Positions 8,227-17,332 of a DNA stretch of 55,250 bases are shown one piece after another. Both the position numbers and the translations under genes were made by a program. Source of the DNA: Bacteroidales bacterium UBA4772 (GTDB lineage: Bacteria > Bacteroidota > Bacteroidia > Bacteroidales > VadinHA17); the NCBI GenBank assembly GCA_002403305.1, contig DHHM01000024.1, positions 54,036 through 109,285 of the forward strand, read 5' to 3'. Within the stretch, counting starts at the first letter, position 1, and every line of letters starts with the position of its first letter. The notes under the pieces were generated by a model. The model was not told the origin of the DNA. It saw only the letters and a list, made by a program, of their open reading frames with translations, and did not search any database.

Positions 8227-10035
8227 TTATTTAATTTCTTTGGTAACCTCTCCACAGTTAAGCATGGAACTCCCAAAGTATGGGTTTTTAATTTCTTTTT
8301 CCGAGCTCAGCCAGTCTGCCCCTTTGTTGTTATCAGCCATTGGACAGTGTAGCACGTAAATGGTCTCGTCCAGTGGTTTAAGTGTGTTCGTCATTTCAAT
8401 CGTGGTAGCTGAAACTGCTTGAAAAGCTTTTCTTAATTGCTCTATGTCGGAAAAATGCTGAACATGCTCTAAATCATTGCTTAGTCTTCCCTGATAATCC
8501 ATCCAGGCATTATGGGTAACGCCTTTAAACAGGCTCATGTCGATTTTATCCAATGCAGACTTCATGTTTGTTGCCATTTTTTGAGCTTCTGCGAAGTCAT
8601 CGCTGGTCAAGGCATCTTTCCATTTCAGGTAGCTGGCATACAAGGGTTGTAAAGCCTCTTTAGCCTGTTTGTCAACCAATAAAGATTTTGACACTGCCGC
8701 TTCTGGTTTTACCACATCCTCTTCTTTTTTTGATTCACTTCCTCCCACGTCCATTCCGCCATGATTATGTCCTGTAATAGCCTGTCCTCCTTCGGGGCTC
8801 ATCATGCTGGGTTTACCTGCCAGCTGGGCAGCGGCATCTATGCTGAATGTTCCGCTGACAGCAATTTCCTCACCTTCCTGCAACCCACTTTCAATAATAT
8901 AACTATCACCCAAAGCCGGGCCCAGCGTTACCTCACGCATGTTAAAACTTACCCCCATATCTGAATTGTTCTTAATGTAAACCAGAGAGCGTTTCCCTGT
9001 CCACATCACGGCTGATTTTGGCACAACAAGCGAATGTGACTTACTGGTCAATCTGGCTTCAACTACTCCTGACACAAACATTTCAGGCTTCAGTTTTCCA
9101 CCTGAATTGTTATACTCAACCCTGGCCTTTGCCACCCTTGTCTTCGGGTCAATCACCGGGTCGAAGTAGGAGATAATACCCACAAAACTTTCTCCGGGAA
9201 GAGAGGCTATGGAAAATTCGACTTTATCTCCTTTTTTTATCCATGTCATATCCGATTCATACACGTCAAACAATATCCAGACTTTAGAAAGGTCAGCTAT
9301 CTCATAGATGGTTTCTCCTTGACGGACATAGTCGCCCAGGTTTATTAGTTTTCTGGTGACATATCCTGAAACATCAGCCAGTACCGGAAATTCCTCATCT
9401 GTTTCACCCGTTTCCAGAATCTCTTCGATTTGATTTTCAGAAAGCTTCCAGTTTCTCAACTTTGCTTTGGCAGCATCAAACAGTTGTGGCTGGGTTTTTA
9501 TGATTTTTTGCGCTTCAAGTAATTCTTCCTGTGCCGTTACCAGATCGGGTGAATATATACTTGCAATGGTTTGTCCCCTGTTCACAAATTCACCCGTAAA
9601 ATTCACCGATAACTTCTCAATCCTGCCGGGAATATGTGATGACTGGGAATATCGCATGCGCTCATCAGTCTGCACCTTCCCATTCAGCCGGACTTGTTTT
9701 ACAGGATCTGTTTCCCCCACAAATGCGGTGCTCACATTGGCTAATTGCATAGCCGTGGGTGACATTGAAATCGCCATCGGATCAATTTCACTGCTCTGGT
9801 CATTTTCCAGGGGAATTAAATCCATTCCGCAGATCGGGCAATTGCCCGGTTCGTTTTGACGAATCTGGGGATGCATGGAGCATGTCCAGACAGTTTCTGC
9901 TGTAACTTCGACGGAAGGCTGATGTTGGTCTTTACCGGCATCTCCACTGCCTCCGAAAATCAGCCAACCTGCCAGCAAGCCTGCTATCAGCGTACTAGCA
10001 GCGATTATTAATGTTTTTTTATCTGTTGTCTTCAT
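8227..10035 (-). CDS. cusB: CusB-like RND periplasmic adaptor with HMBD and DUF3347
   Basis: A 602-residue membrane-fusion protein linking the CusA pump to the outer-membrane channel. An N-terminal membrane anchor (about 8-27) is followed by a heavy-metal-binding domain with CSMHP and CPICGMDL (52-72), then the hairpin/barrel-sandwich/beta-barrel domains of CusB (about 95-405). A His/Gly-rich linker (GHNHGGMDVGG) leads to a C-terminal DUF3347 domain ending with CPMADNNKGADWL and YFGSSMLNCGEV, seen on many Bacteroidota CusB proteins. Its stop is close to the next gene and its start is one base from the TolC gene stop, so the genes form one operon. Substrate is probably Cu(I)/Ag(I). Confidence 0.9.
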   Translation of the reverse strand: MKTTDKKTLIIAASTLIAGLLAGWLIFGGSGDAGKDQHQPSVEVTAETVWTCSMHPQIRQNEPGNCPICGMDLIPLENDQSSEIDPMAISMSPTAMQLANVSTAFVGETDPVKQVRLNGKVQTDERMRYSQSSHIPGRIEKLSVNFTGEFVNRGQTIASIYSPDLVTAQEELLEAQKIIKTQPQLFDAAKAKLRNWKLSENQIEEILETGETDEEFPVLADVSGYVTRKLINLGDYVRQGETIYEIADLSKVWILFDVYESDMTWIKKGDKVEFSIASLPGESFVGIISYFDPVIDPKTRVAKARVEYNNSGGKLKPEMFVSGVVEARLTSKSHSLVVPKSAVMWTGKRSLVYIKNNSDMGVSFNMREVTLGPALGDSYIIESGLQEGEEIAVSGTFSIDAAAQLAGKPSMMSPEGGQAITGHNHGGMDVGGSESKKEEDVVKPEAAVSKSLLVDKQAKEALQPLYASYLKWKDALTSDDFAEAQKMATNMKSALDKIDMSLFKGVTHNAWMDYQGRLSNDLEHVQHFSDIEQLRKAFQAVSATTIEMTNTLKPLDETIYVLHCPMADNNKGADWLSSEKEIKNPYFGSSMLNCGEVTKEIK

Positions 10036-10036
10036 T

Positions 10037-11269
10037 TTAATAAGTTTTTGATGTCAGGTAATTGATCTTCGCCAATGCAATCTGGTATTTTGCTAATGCG
10101 GTAGCTCTCAATTTCTGATATCTCAATAATTGCTGTTGCATTCTCAGAACTTCCTCGAACTCTTTACCCGAATTCCCATATGATGCTAAAAGCAAATTCA
10201 ATGATTGCCGTGATGTTTCTATTTGCTGTTCATAAAGCGACAAAAGCTGCCGTTGCTGTTGGATGTCAAACCAGGCCATCTCGTAGTCTGAGATGAGCAT
10301 ATTTGTCATTTCATCTTTTTGAAAACCATAACTTTCCTGCATCATCTCTGCCTCTTTTACCGAAGCATTATACTTACCCCGGAAGATGGGTATGGTCACG
10401 CTCACCATGGGCATTAAGACATCTTTGCCATTATCGGATATCGCAATGTCACTGCGTTTGCCCACCATTACATAATCCAATCCTGCTCCAAATTTTGGCA
10501 GTCCCTGTTTTTGTGCTGCTACTGCAGCAGCTTTGCTGGCCTTAACCTTCAGATCAAGTGCAGTTAAGATTGGATTTTCAGTAATCAGAGAATCTTTTCG
10601 GAAATTACCCTGAAGGTTCTCTGTCCTTAAGGAATCGGTAATTGCTACACGTTCATTCTCAGGCCGGTTGAGTAATTTGTTAAAGATAGTCACTAGCGGT
10701 TTTTCCTTCTCCATAAGAATACTCAGATTGGTTTCTGCATCCTTAAGCATAATGTCCGCCCGTAATACATCGACCATTGAGCCGGTTCCGTTTTCAAACT
10801 TCCTGGTTGCAATGGTTTTATATGATTTGAGAATGCTGATGTTCTCCTGCTCAATGTTTATCCAGTCATTTAGCTCATATAGAGGATAGTAAGCAGAAGC
10901 CACCTGAAAATATAGCCTGTTTCGTGCATCAACAAAGCTTTGAAATTTTGCTTCTGCCATCAGCGCTGCTGCATCTCCCTGTGCCTTTAGTGTGCCGAAC
11001 CATGGAAACATTTGGGTAATTGAGAACTTTGCCTGTTGAGGGCCAACCCTTGTCTCTACTGGTGAAATAAAATACCCGAATGAAAGTGTGGGGTCGTTCA
11101 AGCTATTTACCTGTGGCACATTTTGTAATGCAGCCTCATATTCGAGATACTTTGCCTGCAAGCCCGGGTTGTTCTCAGCAGCCAGTTTAAAATAGTCGTC
11201 AAGAGTCTGGGCAAAGCTCAGAGAGCTGCATAACAGCGTTATGGTCATGCTAATAATATATTTGCTCAT
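10037..11269 (-). CDS. cusC: TolC-family outer-membrane channel (CusC-like)
   Basis: A 410-residue outer-membrane efflux protein. It has a signal peptide (LLCSSLSFAQ, cleavage about residue 21) and two similar halves rich in amphipathic helices and coiled coil, typical of the OEP/TolC family (each half carries the AA..N P.L and LLSLYEQQIETSR-type helices). No lipobox Cys is present, unlike E. coli CusC. Its ATG overlaps the CusA stop by four bases (ATGA), so the two are translationally coupled. It provides the exit duct for the CusAB pump. Confidence 0.88.
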   Translation of the reverse strand: MSKYIISMTITLLCSSLSFAQTLDDYFKLAAENNPGLQAKYLEYEAALQNVPQVNSLNDPTLSFGYFISPVETRVGPQQAKFSITQMFPWFGTLKAQGDAAALMAEAKFQSFVDARNRLYFQVASAYYPLYELNDWINIEQENISILKSYKTIATRKFENGTGSMVDVLRADIMLKDAETNLSILMEKEKPLVTIFNKLLNRPENERVAITDSLRTENLQGNFRKDSLITENPILTALDLKVKASKAAAVAAQKQGLPKFGAGLDYVMVGKRSDIAISDNGKDVLMPMVSVTIPIFRGKYNASVKEAEMMQESYGFQKDEMTNMLISDYEMAWFDIQQQRQLLSLYEQQIETSRQSLNLLLASYGNSGKEFEEVLRMQQQLLRYQKLRATALAKYQIALAKINYLTSKTY

Positions 11270-14200
11270 GATTGCAATTTTTTGAGTTTATACTCTTCGC
11301 GCATGCTGTAAAGCGTAGGAACGATATAGTAGGTAACTGCTGCTGCTATCATACCTCCAAAAGCAGGAATAGCCATAGGTACCATTATGTCAGCACCACG
11401 TCCTGTTGACGTAAGTACCGGTAACAGGGCAATAATGGTCGTAGCCGTTGTCATTACAGCAGGTCTGATTCTTCGTTCTCCGGCTTCCACAACAGCGTTT
11501 CTGATCTCCTTTATCGTTTTTGTCCGGTTGCGCTCAAAACTCTGGTCGAGATAAGTACCCATAAGCACCCCGTCATCAGTAGCAAGCCCAAACAGAGCAA
11601 TAAACCCAACCCATACAGCTACACTCAGGTTAATCGAATGCATCTGAAAGAGATCACGCATATTGGTTCCAAAGACAGAAAAATCAACAAACCAATCCTG
11701 TCCGTATAACCATAGCATTATAAAACCGCCACTGAATGCCATGGCCACACCCGTAAAAATCATTAATGAAGTGGATACAGACTTAAATTGGAAGTAGAGT
11801 ATCAGAAATATGATCAGAAATACCAGGGGAACAATAACTGACAACCGTTTTTCCGCGCGCACCTGGTTTTCGTAACTTCCTGAAAATTTATAATTCACCC
11901 CTGCAGGAACAATCAACTCTCCTGAATCAATTTTCCGTTGAATCATCTCCTCCGCATCATTAACCACATCTACCTCGGCATAGCCTTCCCGTTTATCAAA
12001 AAGGACATATCCAACCAGAAATGTGTTTTCACTCTTGATTGCCTGTGGACCTCGCACGTACTCAATATCCACTACCTGGCTGAGCGGGATCTGTGCCCCG
12101 GCAGGAGTCGAAATCAATATGTTTCCCAGGGACTCCGGGTCGTCCCGCAGTTCTCTCGGATAGCGTACTCTTATCGGAAATCGCTCACGCCCCTCAACGG
12201 AAGAGGATATTGTCATACCTCCAATGGCTGTTTCAATGATCTGCTGTACATCCTCAATGTTTAAGCCATAGCGGGAAATCTCGTCACGATTGATATTCAG
12301 GTGGATGTACGGTTTTCCGACAATACGGTCTGCGAAGGCAGCTTCTGCTTTTACCGACGGTACTTCCTTAAGAATACTTTCCAGCTTCACGCCAAACTGC
12401 CCGATGGTCGCGAGGTCGGGTCCGAATACCTTTATACCCATAGGTGCCCGCATTCCCGTTTGGAGCATTACCAGCCGGGTTTCAATGGGTTGTAATTTGG
12501 GTGCAGAAGTAACACCCGGTATTTTGGTTACCGAGACTATCTCTTTCCAGATGTCATCTGACGATTTTATATGTTCACGCCAGTTTCTGAAATAACTTCC
12601 CTTATCATCAGGAACCAGTTCATCTGTCTGAATACCACGCAACAGCACTTCTTCGTTGGTCAGGGCATCTCCATTCTTTAAAATGAAACGGTCATCCCTA
12701 TCTGTTTTAAATCTTTTACGGTGTCCCTTTTCGTTAAGTACGTATTCCGGCCTGTAATTGATAATGTTCTCGTACATGGAAACAGGCGCAGGATCAAGCG
12801 CCGATTCCACTCTGCCAGATTTGCCAACAGCAAGTTCCACTTCCGGTATATTGGCAAGCAACATATCCAGCTGGCCAACTACTTTCCGGTTATATTCAAC
12901 TCCCGAATGAGGCATGGATGTGGGCATCAGTAAAAAGCTGCCTTCATCCAGCGCGGGCATAAACTCCTTCCCGATCCCCGGAAGGCCATGGGCTAAACCT
13001 GACCAGACGGAAGTAGTCCGGATATTCCATCCAACTTTGTCTGCCCCCTTTGCAATGAATCCAAAAACATCTGCAAAACCAAACCAGATATTTACTGCAA
13101 GGAAGATCAGAAAAGCAGGTATCAGCAAGAATTTAACCTTGTTGTTCAGGCACCAGAGCAATATTCTTTTATAGGAATATCTCAGCAATCCGAATGCACC
13201 GAGAATAGATCCAACCAGCAAAGCGACGAAGATGAAGTTGAGCAGAACGCTTTTACCTGCTCCAAGCGGCAACCAGTATTTTGCCAGAAGCCATAACACA
13301 CCAAAAACCGCAAGAACCAACTCGATATTTTCCAATACTTTGCGGAACACAGGCTTCCGGAACAGTTTTTTATCAATGATCAGCGGTTTGATAAATGGGA
13401 CTAAACCAAATAAAATCAAAAGGATGCCGGCCCATGCATTGTCACTAAACAATCCGGCAATACCTGCTACAATCAGGATTACATTTATCCATTTATTATG
13501 ACGCGGGTTCTTGATCCTGAAGCCTAACAACCAATGAGCCAGTGTAGGCAGGATAAGCAATGCAACAATCAGCGCCGCCACCAGGGCAAAGGTTTTTGTG
13601 AAGGCAAGCGGTCCGAACAGTTTCCCTTCTGCAGCCTGCAGGGTAAAAACAGGAATAAAACTTACAATTGTTGTAGATACGGCAGTCAGGATTGCGGAAC
13701 TGACTTCTGCTGATCCGTTATACACGGTGGTGATCAGCTTTTGTCCAGGTGGTGCTTCATCAACGTGTTTAATAATATTCTCTGAGAGGATAATTCCCAG
13801 ATCGACCATAGTGCCAATGGCGATGGCAATACCTGATAGAGCCACAATATTTGCATCAACCCCAAAATAACGCATGGCAATAAAAACCATAAGTACTGCA
13901 ACGGGTAACAAGCTCGAGATTAGCAGAGATGCTCTGAGGTTGTAGATCATTACAATAATTACCAATATTGTTATCAGGATCTGCAGCGACAGGGCCTCTT
14001 CGAGTGTGCCGAGCGTCTCATATATAAGTTCCGACCGGTCATAAAACGGAACTATTGTCAACTGACTCACAACGCCGTTGGGAAGTGTCTTTTCGGGCAG
14101 CCCGGGTGAGATTTCGGCAATTTTATCCTTCACATTATTGATTACCTGCAGCGGGTTGGCTCCATAGCGGGCTACAACAACACCTCCCACTACTTCAGCC

Positions 14201-15090
14201 CCGTCTTTGTCAAGAACGCCCCTTCGCGAAGATGGACCCAGTGTTACCACGGCAATATCCTGTATGCGAACAGGTACATTATCCTGAACAGCAACTACGG
14301 CTTTTTCAAGATCACTTACACTCTTTACGTAACCCAGGCCACGAACAAGATATTCCGCCTGATTTATCTCAATGGTTTTGGCTCCGGCATCACGATTTGA
14401 TTTTTGTACTGCCTGCATTACCTTATGCAAAGGAATATTATAGGCTTGTAGCGCACCCGGATTTACATCTATCTGATATTCCTGGACAAACCCACCAATG
14501 GAAGCCACTTCTGATACCCCTTCTGTGGCATTCAGGCCGTACTTTACATAGAAATCCTGGACGGTTCGTATTTCATGGAGATCCCATCCACCGGTCGGGT
14601 TGCCTTCCCTGTCCCTCCCCTCCAGGGTGTACCAGTAGACCTGTCCCAATGCGGTTGCATCAGGACCCAATGTTGGCTGTACACCCTCGGGCAATAGTCC
14701 TGAGGGAAGGGAACTCAGTTTTTCGAGAATGCGGGAGCGCGACCAGTAAAACTCAATATCTTCATCAAAAATGATATAGATGCTTGAAAATCCAAAAATG
14801 GAGGAACTTCGAATGGTTTTCACCCCTGGAATACCTAACAGATAGGTTGTTAATGGATATGAAACCTGATCTTCAATATCCTGTGGCGACCGGCCGTTCC
14901 AGGGAGTGAAGACAATCTGCTGGTTCTCTCCGATATCCGGTATGGCATCCACCGGGACCGGGTCAGATGGCAAACCGCCTATTCTCCAGCCAAATGGGGC
15001 AGTAACAATACCCCAGGCAATAAACACAAGCAGAACCAGGGTTGTAACCAGCTTGTTTTCAAGAAAGTATTTGATTATTCTATTTAGCAT
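11266..15090 (-). CDS. cusA: CusA/CzcA-type heavy-metal RND efflux pump
   Basis: An inner-membrane proton-driven pump of the heavy-metal RND family, 1274 residues from the chosen ATG at 15090 (MLNRIIKYFLENKLV, the usual family start; an ATG at 15147 would add an odd 19-residue leader). Family marks include the N-terminal WRIGGLPSDPVPVDAIPD pattern, two large periplasmic porter loops, and the acidic TM4 region (GIAIAIGTMVDLGIILSEN) that carries protons. About 200 residues longer than E. coli CusA because of an insertion with extra hydrophobic helices near 545-720. Met-rich porter positions point to Cu(I)/Ag(I). First pump gene of the operon. Confidence 0.92.
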   Translation of the reverse strand: MLNRIIKYFLENKLVTTLVLLVFIAWGIVTAPFGWRIGGLPSDPVPVDAIPDIGENQQIVFTPWNGRSPQDIEDQVSYPLTTYLLGIPGVKTIRSSSIFGFSSIYIIFDEDIEFYWSRSRILEKLSSLPSGLLPEGVQPTLGPDATALGQVYWYTLEGRDREGNPTGGWDLHEIRTVQDFYVKYGLNATEGVSEVASIGGFVQEYQIDVNPGALQAYNIPLHKVMQAVQKSNRDAGAKTIEINQAEYLVRGLGYVKSVSDLEKAVVAVQDNVPVRIQDIAVVTLGPSSRRGVLDKDGAEVVGGVVVARYGANPLQVINNVKDKIAEISPGLPEKTLPNGVVSQLTIVPFYDRSELIYETLGTLEEALSLQILITILVIIVMIYNLRASLLISSLLPVAVLMVFIAMRYFGVDANIVALSGIAIAIGTMVDLGIILSENIIKHVDEAPPGQKLITTVYNGSAEVSSAILTAVSTTIVSFIPVFTLQAAEGKLFGPLAFTKTFALVAALIVALLILPTLAHWLLGFRIKNPRHNKWINVILIVAGIAGLFSDNAWAGILLILFGLVPFIKPLIIDKKLFRKPVFRKVLENIELVLAVFGVLWLLAKYWLPLGAGKSVLLNFIFVALLVGSILGAFGLLRYSYKRILLWCLNNKVKFLLIPAFLIFLAVNIWFGFADVFGFIAKGADKVGWNIRTTSVWSGLAHGLPGIGKEFMPALDEGSFLLMPTSMPHSGVEYNRKVVGQLDMLLANIPEVELAVGKSGRVESALDPAPVSMYENIINYRPEYVLNEKGHRKRFKTDRDDRFILKNGDALTNEEVLLRGIQTDELVPDDKGSYFRNWREHIKSSDDIWKEIVSVTKIPGVTSAPKLQPIETRLVMLQTGMRAPMGIKVFGPDLATIGQFGVKLESILKEVPSVKAEAAFADRIVGKPYIHLNINRDEISRYGLNIEDVQQIIETAIGGMTISSSVEGRERFPIRVRYPRELRDDPESLGNILISTPAGAQIPLSQVVDIEYVRGPQAIKSENTFLVGYVLFDKREGYAEVDVVNDAEEMIQRKIDSGELIVPAGVNYKFSGSYENQVRAEKRLSVIVPLVFLIIFLILYFQFKSVSTSLMIFTGVAMAFSGGFIMLWLYGQDWFVDFSVFGTNMRDLFQMHSINLSVAVWVGFIALFGLATDDGVLMGTYLDQSFERNRTKTIKEIRNAVVEAGERRIRPAVMTTATTIIALLPVLTSTGRGADIMVPMAIPAFGGMIAAAVTYYIVPTLYSMREEYKLKKLQS

Positions 15091-15125
15091 AATATTCCCA
15101 TTGATATGATTTTTACAGTGATGGA

Positions 15126-15165
15126 TGGCATAAATGCCACAATCCATATTGCTACTTGCAATATG
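15126..15165. promoter_or_regulatory. Two adjacent inverted repeats upstream of cusA
   Basis: TGGCATAAATGCCA (15126-15139) and CATATTGC-TACTT-GCAATATG (15145-15165) lie 36-75 bases upstream of the cusA start, in the gap after the HYC_CC_PP gene. Both are perfect palindromes apart from their centres. They could be an operator for a metal sensor or stem-loops in the leader. No regulator gene is present nearby. Confidence 0.4.
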
Positions 15166-15187
15166 AGCTCATTACACAATACTAAAA

Positions 15188-15607
15188 TCAGATCCGGAAG
15201 TTTTGGAAGAGAGAGCGGATGTCCTTTCCAATTGGGGGTGACAGGTAGTCAGTATATGCCTGGGCAGCTCTCTTACCAAATAAAACCTCATTACCAACCT
15301 GAGTCGTCAGAACAGCTGCGGCTCCGCCGTGCAGAATTACCTCTGCTGCGTCCCTGACAAAATCATCAGTGGCTTGAAGTTCCTTATATTGATTCTCGCA
15401 ACAGGGCGGATTGGTATAACTAAAACCACGATCTCCGGCAGCATCGCAGGCTTCTTCCATATCTGCCATGCCGCAGTCAAGGTGAGATACGGCAAACAGT
15501 ATTTTTGTTTCGACGGCCTGACCTCTGCAAAAATGAGTCCCGATGGTAAGGTTGATATGACTTGCCAGCAAAAAGAAAGACAACAGTATGGATACTACTC
15601 TGTTCAT
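15188..15607 (-). CDS. HYC_CC_PP family exported protein
   Basis: A 139-residue exported protein from the ATG at 15607 (MNRVVSILLSFFLL..). After the signal peptide it shows the pattern that names the HYC_CC_PP family: H-F-C near residue 26 (THFCRG), a Cys-Gly motif (LDCGMADMEEAC) and a paired Cys (PPCCENQ). These small Bacteroidota proteins are repeatedly found just upstream of CusA-type pumps, as here. The clustered His/Cys suggests binding of copper or another soft metal in the periplasm. An ATG at 15655 would add 16 residues and is less likely because the signal peptide starts cleanly at 15607. Confidence 0.75.
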   Translation of the reverse strand: MNRVVSILLSFFLLASHINLTIGTHFCRGQAVETKILFAVSHLDCGMADMEEACDAAGDRGFSYTNPPCCENQYKELQATDDFVRDAAEVILHGGAAAVLTTQVGNEVLFGKRAAQAYTDYLSPPIGKDIRSLFQNFRI

Positions 15608-15649
15608 CAAAACGTAAAACAAAGATAGGTAAATAATGTTCTTGATGGA

Positions 15650-15673
15650 GAGCAATTCTAATTACAATTGCTC
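15650..15673. promoter_or_regulatory. Inverted repeat upstream of the HYC_CC_PP gene
   Basis: GAGCAATT (15650-15657) and AATTGCTC (15666-15673) form a perfect 8-bp inverted repeat 43-66 bases upstream of the start at 15607, at the head of the copper cluster. It is a plausible operator or leader stem; nothing in the window identifies the binding protein. Confidence 0.3.
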
Positions 15674-15718
15674 CTCTGAGGTGTATGACAATTGCATTTT
15701 CTGACCTGTTGTGTCAGA

Positions 15719-15973
15719 TTATGAGACTCTTTCAGGGTGAAAATCGGACTCAAAGTACCTGTGTTTGACACGGGTATCTCCACCCATGGTCTGGGAAATT
15801 GCTTCCTGCGGACAGAGGTTGACACATCTCATGCACTGTTCGCAGGTTGATCTCCAGACTGGTCTGTTGTCTGTGATCTTTATACTCTGTGCTGGGCAGA
15901 CCTTTACACAAATCTGGCAACCATTGCAGGTATCGTAAGTTTTAAAGGTACGCCACAGATTTTGTACACCCAT
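15719..15973 (-). pseudogene. 2[4Fe-4S] ferredoxin, probable C-terminal fragment of an EFR1-type protein
   Basis: An 84-residue reading frame with two canonical cluster motifs, CNGCQICVKVCP and CEQCMRCVNLCP, so it would bind two 4Fe-4S clusters. Coding-like sequence continues upstream of the ATG (an FRFYKDYLLFRY pattern) until an in-frame TAG about 15 codons earlier. This fits the C-terminal third of EFR1 flavodoxin-ferredoxin fusion proteins, whose N-terminal flavodoxin part is absent. It may be translated as a free ferredoxin, but truncation of a larger gene is more likely. Confidence 0.6.
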
Positions 15974-16095
15974 ATACCTGAATAGCAGGTAATCCTTATA
16001 AAACCTGAATTTCGTCTAACTGGTGGGATATGCAAATATGTGTAAATGACTGATACCGCTTATTTAGCGGCCTTTCTGAGCGACTGGTCATTAAA

Positions 16096-16488
16096 TCAAC
16101 CTCGTCCGAAGAGTCTCACAATGGCTTTTCTGCCCCTGGTGGTGTTGGCATCATACCAGAACTCAACGCTCCTTACTATGCGGTCATCGCCAATTAAATC
16201 TATCGGCCTTGAAACGCCTCTTGGACCTATGGTGTTCCTCATGGCCACCTCCTGTCTACTGCCGTTGCCGTAGACAATGATCACCCTGTGGAAATCAACC
16301 GGGCCTCCTTTAACTCTTATCTGGATGGCATTGAGTGCTCCCCTGGCAGCGGTTACCATGATTACATCATGGTCTAGCCTGTCATTTACAAGCTTCTCTC
16401 CCATATACTTCCATTTTGTTCCCTGACCGACAGCAACCATTGTGCTAATCATCAGAAACATTGTCATAACTGATAGTCTCGCTTTCAT
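16096..16488 (-). CDS. Small secreted beta-rich protein, DUF2541-like
   Basis: A 130-residue exported protein: signal peptide to about residue 21 (MISTMVAVGQ), then a compact beta-sandwich-looking domain with alternating hydrophobics (HDVIMVTAARGALNAIQIRV, VRSVEFWYDANTTRGRKAI). The pattern resembles DUF2541-type proteins, which have no known function. A single gene with its own upstream space. Confidence 0.55.
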   Translation of the reverse strand: MKARLSVMTMFLMISTMVAVGQGTKWKYMGEKLVNDRLDHDVIMVTAARGALNAIQIRVKGGPVDFHRVIIVYGNGSRQEVAMRNTIGPRGVSRPIDLIGDDRIVRSVEFWYDANTTRGRKAIVRLFGRG

Positions 16489-16577
16489 TTCTGCAGTGTT
16501 TTAATTTATATCTCTGACTAACGAAGAATTGAAAGGTTTAATGTGGTGGAGCAGTCTATACCTGGCTGAGAGACCGT

Positions 16578-17036
16578 CTATGGGTTCCTTTTGCTTATCT
16601 TTCTGGCCGTCTCCAGGTAGACCGGCAGGGCTGCGGAGCCATACCAGGGGTATAATTCCGTGTCGAAAATTCCGGCTGCCACGGTCGGATCACCTTTCAG
16701 CAACTGTACTGCTTCTTCAGTTGTGCCGACATCGAAGATGAAGATTCCCCGGTAATCCCTTTCATTTGCGGCCAGAGGTCCTGACACTACCAGCTTCTTC
16801 TGCTCAGCCAGCCTTCGCATATTCGCAAAATGGCCGAGAAAAAGGCTGTCCCGTAACGCCTTGTCCTGAATGTCGGCATGGCCGGTTTTCAGAATAACCA
16901 GCACATAGGATTTCATGCCATATTCGTCAGCCCCCAGCTGTCTCGCCAGTGTGGAATCATATTCATGAGAAGGTTCCTGAGCTGCTGCAAAAAATGATAC
17001 ATCCAGGAAAAGTAAGAATACAATACAAGTTTTCAT
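16578..17036 (-). CDS. Exported YciI-family protein
   Basis: A 152-residue protein with a signal peptide (MKTCIVFLLFLDVSFFAAAQ) and a YciI dimeric alpha-beta barrel domain. The family signatures seen are the central strand SYVLVILKTG, the helix HFANMRRLAEQKKLVVSGPL and FIFDVGTTEEAVQLLKGDPTV. YciI-type domains usually have a His-Asp pair and unknown enzymatic activity; here the His is H78 in LFLGHFANM. Exported versions are common in Bacteroidota. Single-gene unit. Confidence 0.75.
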   Translation of the reverse strand: MKTCIVFLLFLDVSFFAAAQEPSHEYDSTLARQLGADEYGMKSYVLVILKTGHADIQDKALRDSLFLGHFANMRRLAEQKKLVVSGPLAANERDYRGIFIFDVGTTEEAVQLLKGDPTVAAGIFDTELYPWYGSAALPVYLETARKISKRNP

Positions 17037-17142
17037 GGAATTTCTGTCTTAAGGATCAATCATGTACGTAAGAAACAAACAATTATCCATTATGGTTTCC
17101 ACTTACAGAAAAAAATGACATCGTTCAGCACCAAAAAGTGAT

Positions 17143-17150
17143 TATATTTG
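17143..17150 (+). promoter_or_regulatory. Bacteroidota -7 box for tRNA-Ser
   Basis: TATATTTG fits the TAnnTTTG -7 consensus of Bacteroidota and lies 33 bases before the tRNA. The matching -33 element is weak. Confidence 0.5.
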
Positions 17151-17182
17151 CAGCCGCAACCTCATTATGTTGTTGCTCAACC

Positions 17183-17269
17183 GGAGAGATGCCAGAGTGG
17201 TCGATTGGGGCGGTCTCGAAAACCGTTGTCCGGGTAACTGGACCGTGGGTTCGAATCCCTCTCTCTCCG
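17183..17269 (+). tRNA. tRNA-Ser (anticodon CGA)
   Basis: Full class II cloverleaf: acceptor GGAGAGA pairs with TCTCTCC (17262-17268), discriminator G at 17269, anticodon arm GCGGT-CTCGAAA-ACCGT with anticodon CGA, a long variable arm (GTCCGGGTAACTGGAC) and T-arm GTGGG-TTCGAAT-CCCTC. No encoded CCA. The prophage begins immediately downstream, so the 3' end of this gene is the likely attachment site. Confidence 0.95.
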
Positions 17270-17303
17270 CAACTGTAGCTGATTATCTGATCCTTACAAA
17301 GGC

Positions 17304-17332
17304 CAGGGACCAAATCAGGGACCAAAGGGGAC
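17304..17332. repeat. Tandem 12-base repeats beside tRNA-Ser, candidate integrase arm sites
   Basis: CAGGGACCAAAT and CAGGGACCAAAG are tandem 12-base copies, followed by a partial GGGGAC. They lie 35-63 bases inside the element from the tRNA 3' end. Short direct repeats at this distance are typical arm-type binding sites of tyrosine integrases. The reading is inferred: no integrase and no second copy of the tRNA end are in the window. Confidence 0.4.

Noticed and set aside
17125..17325. Minus-strand frame of 66 codons over tRNA-Ser
   Set aside because: It is the antisense reading of the tRNA (the familiar GIRTHG-type peptide) and not a gene.
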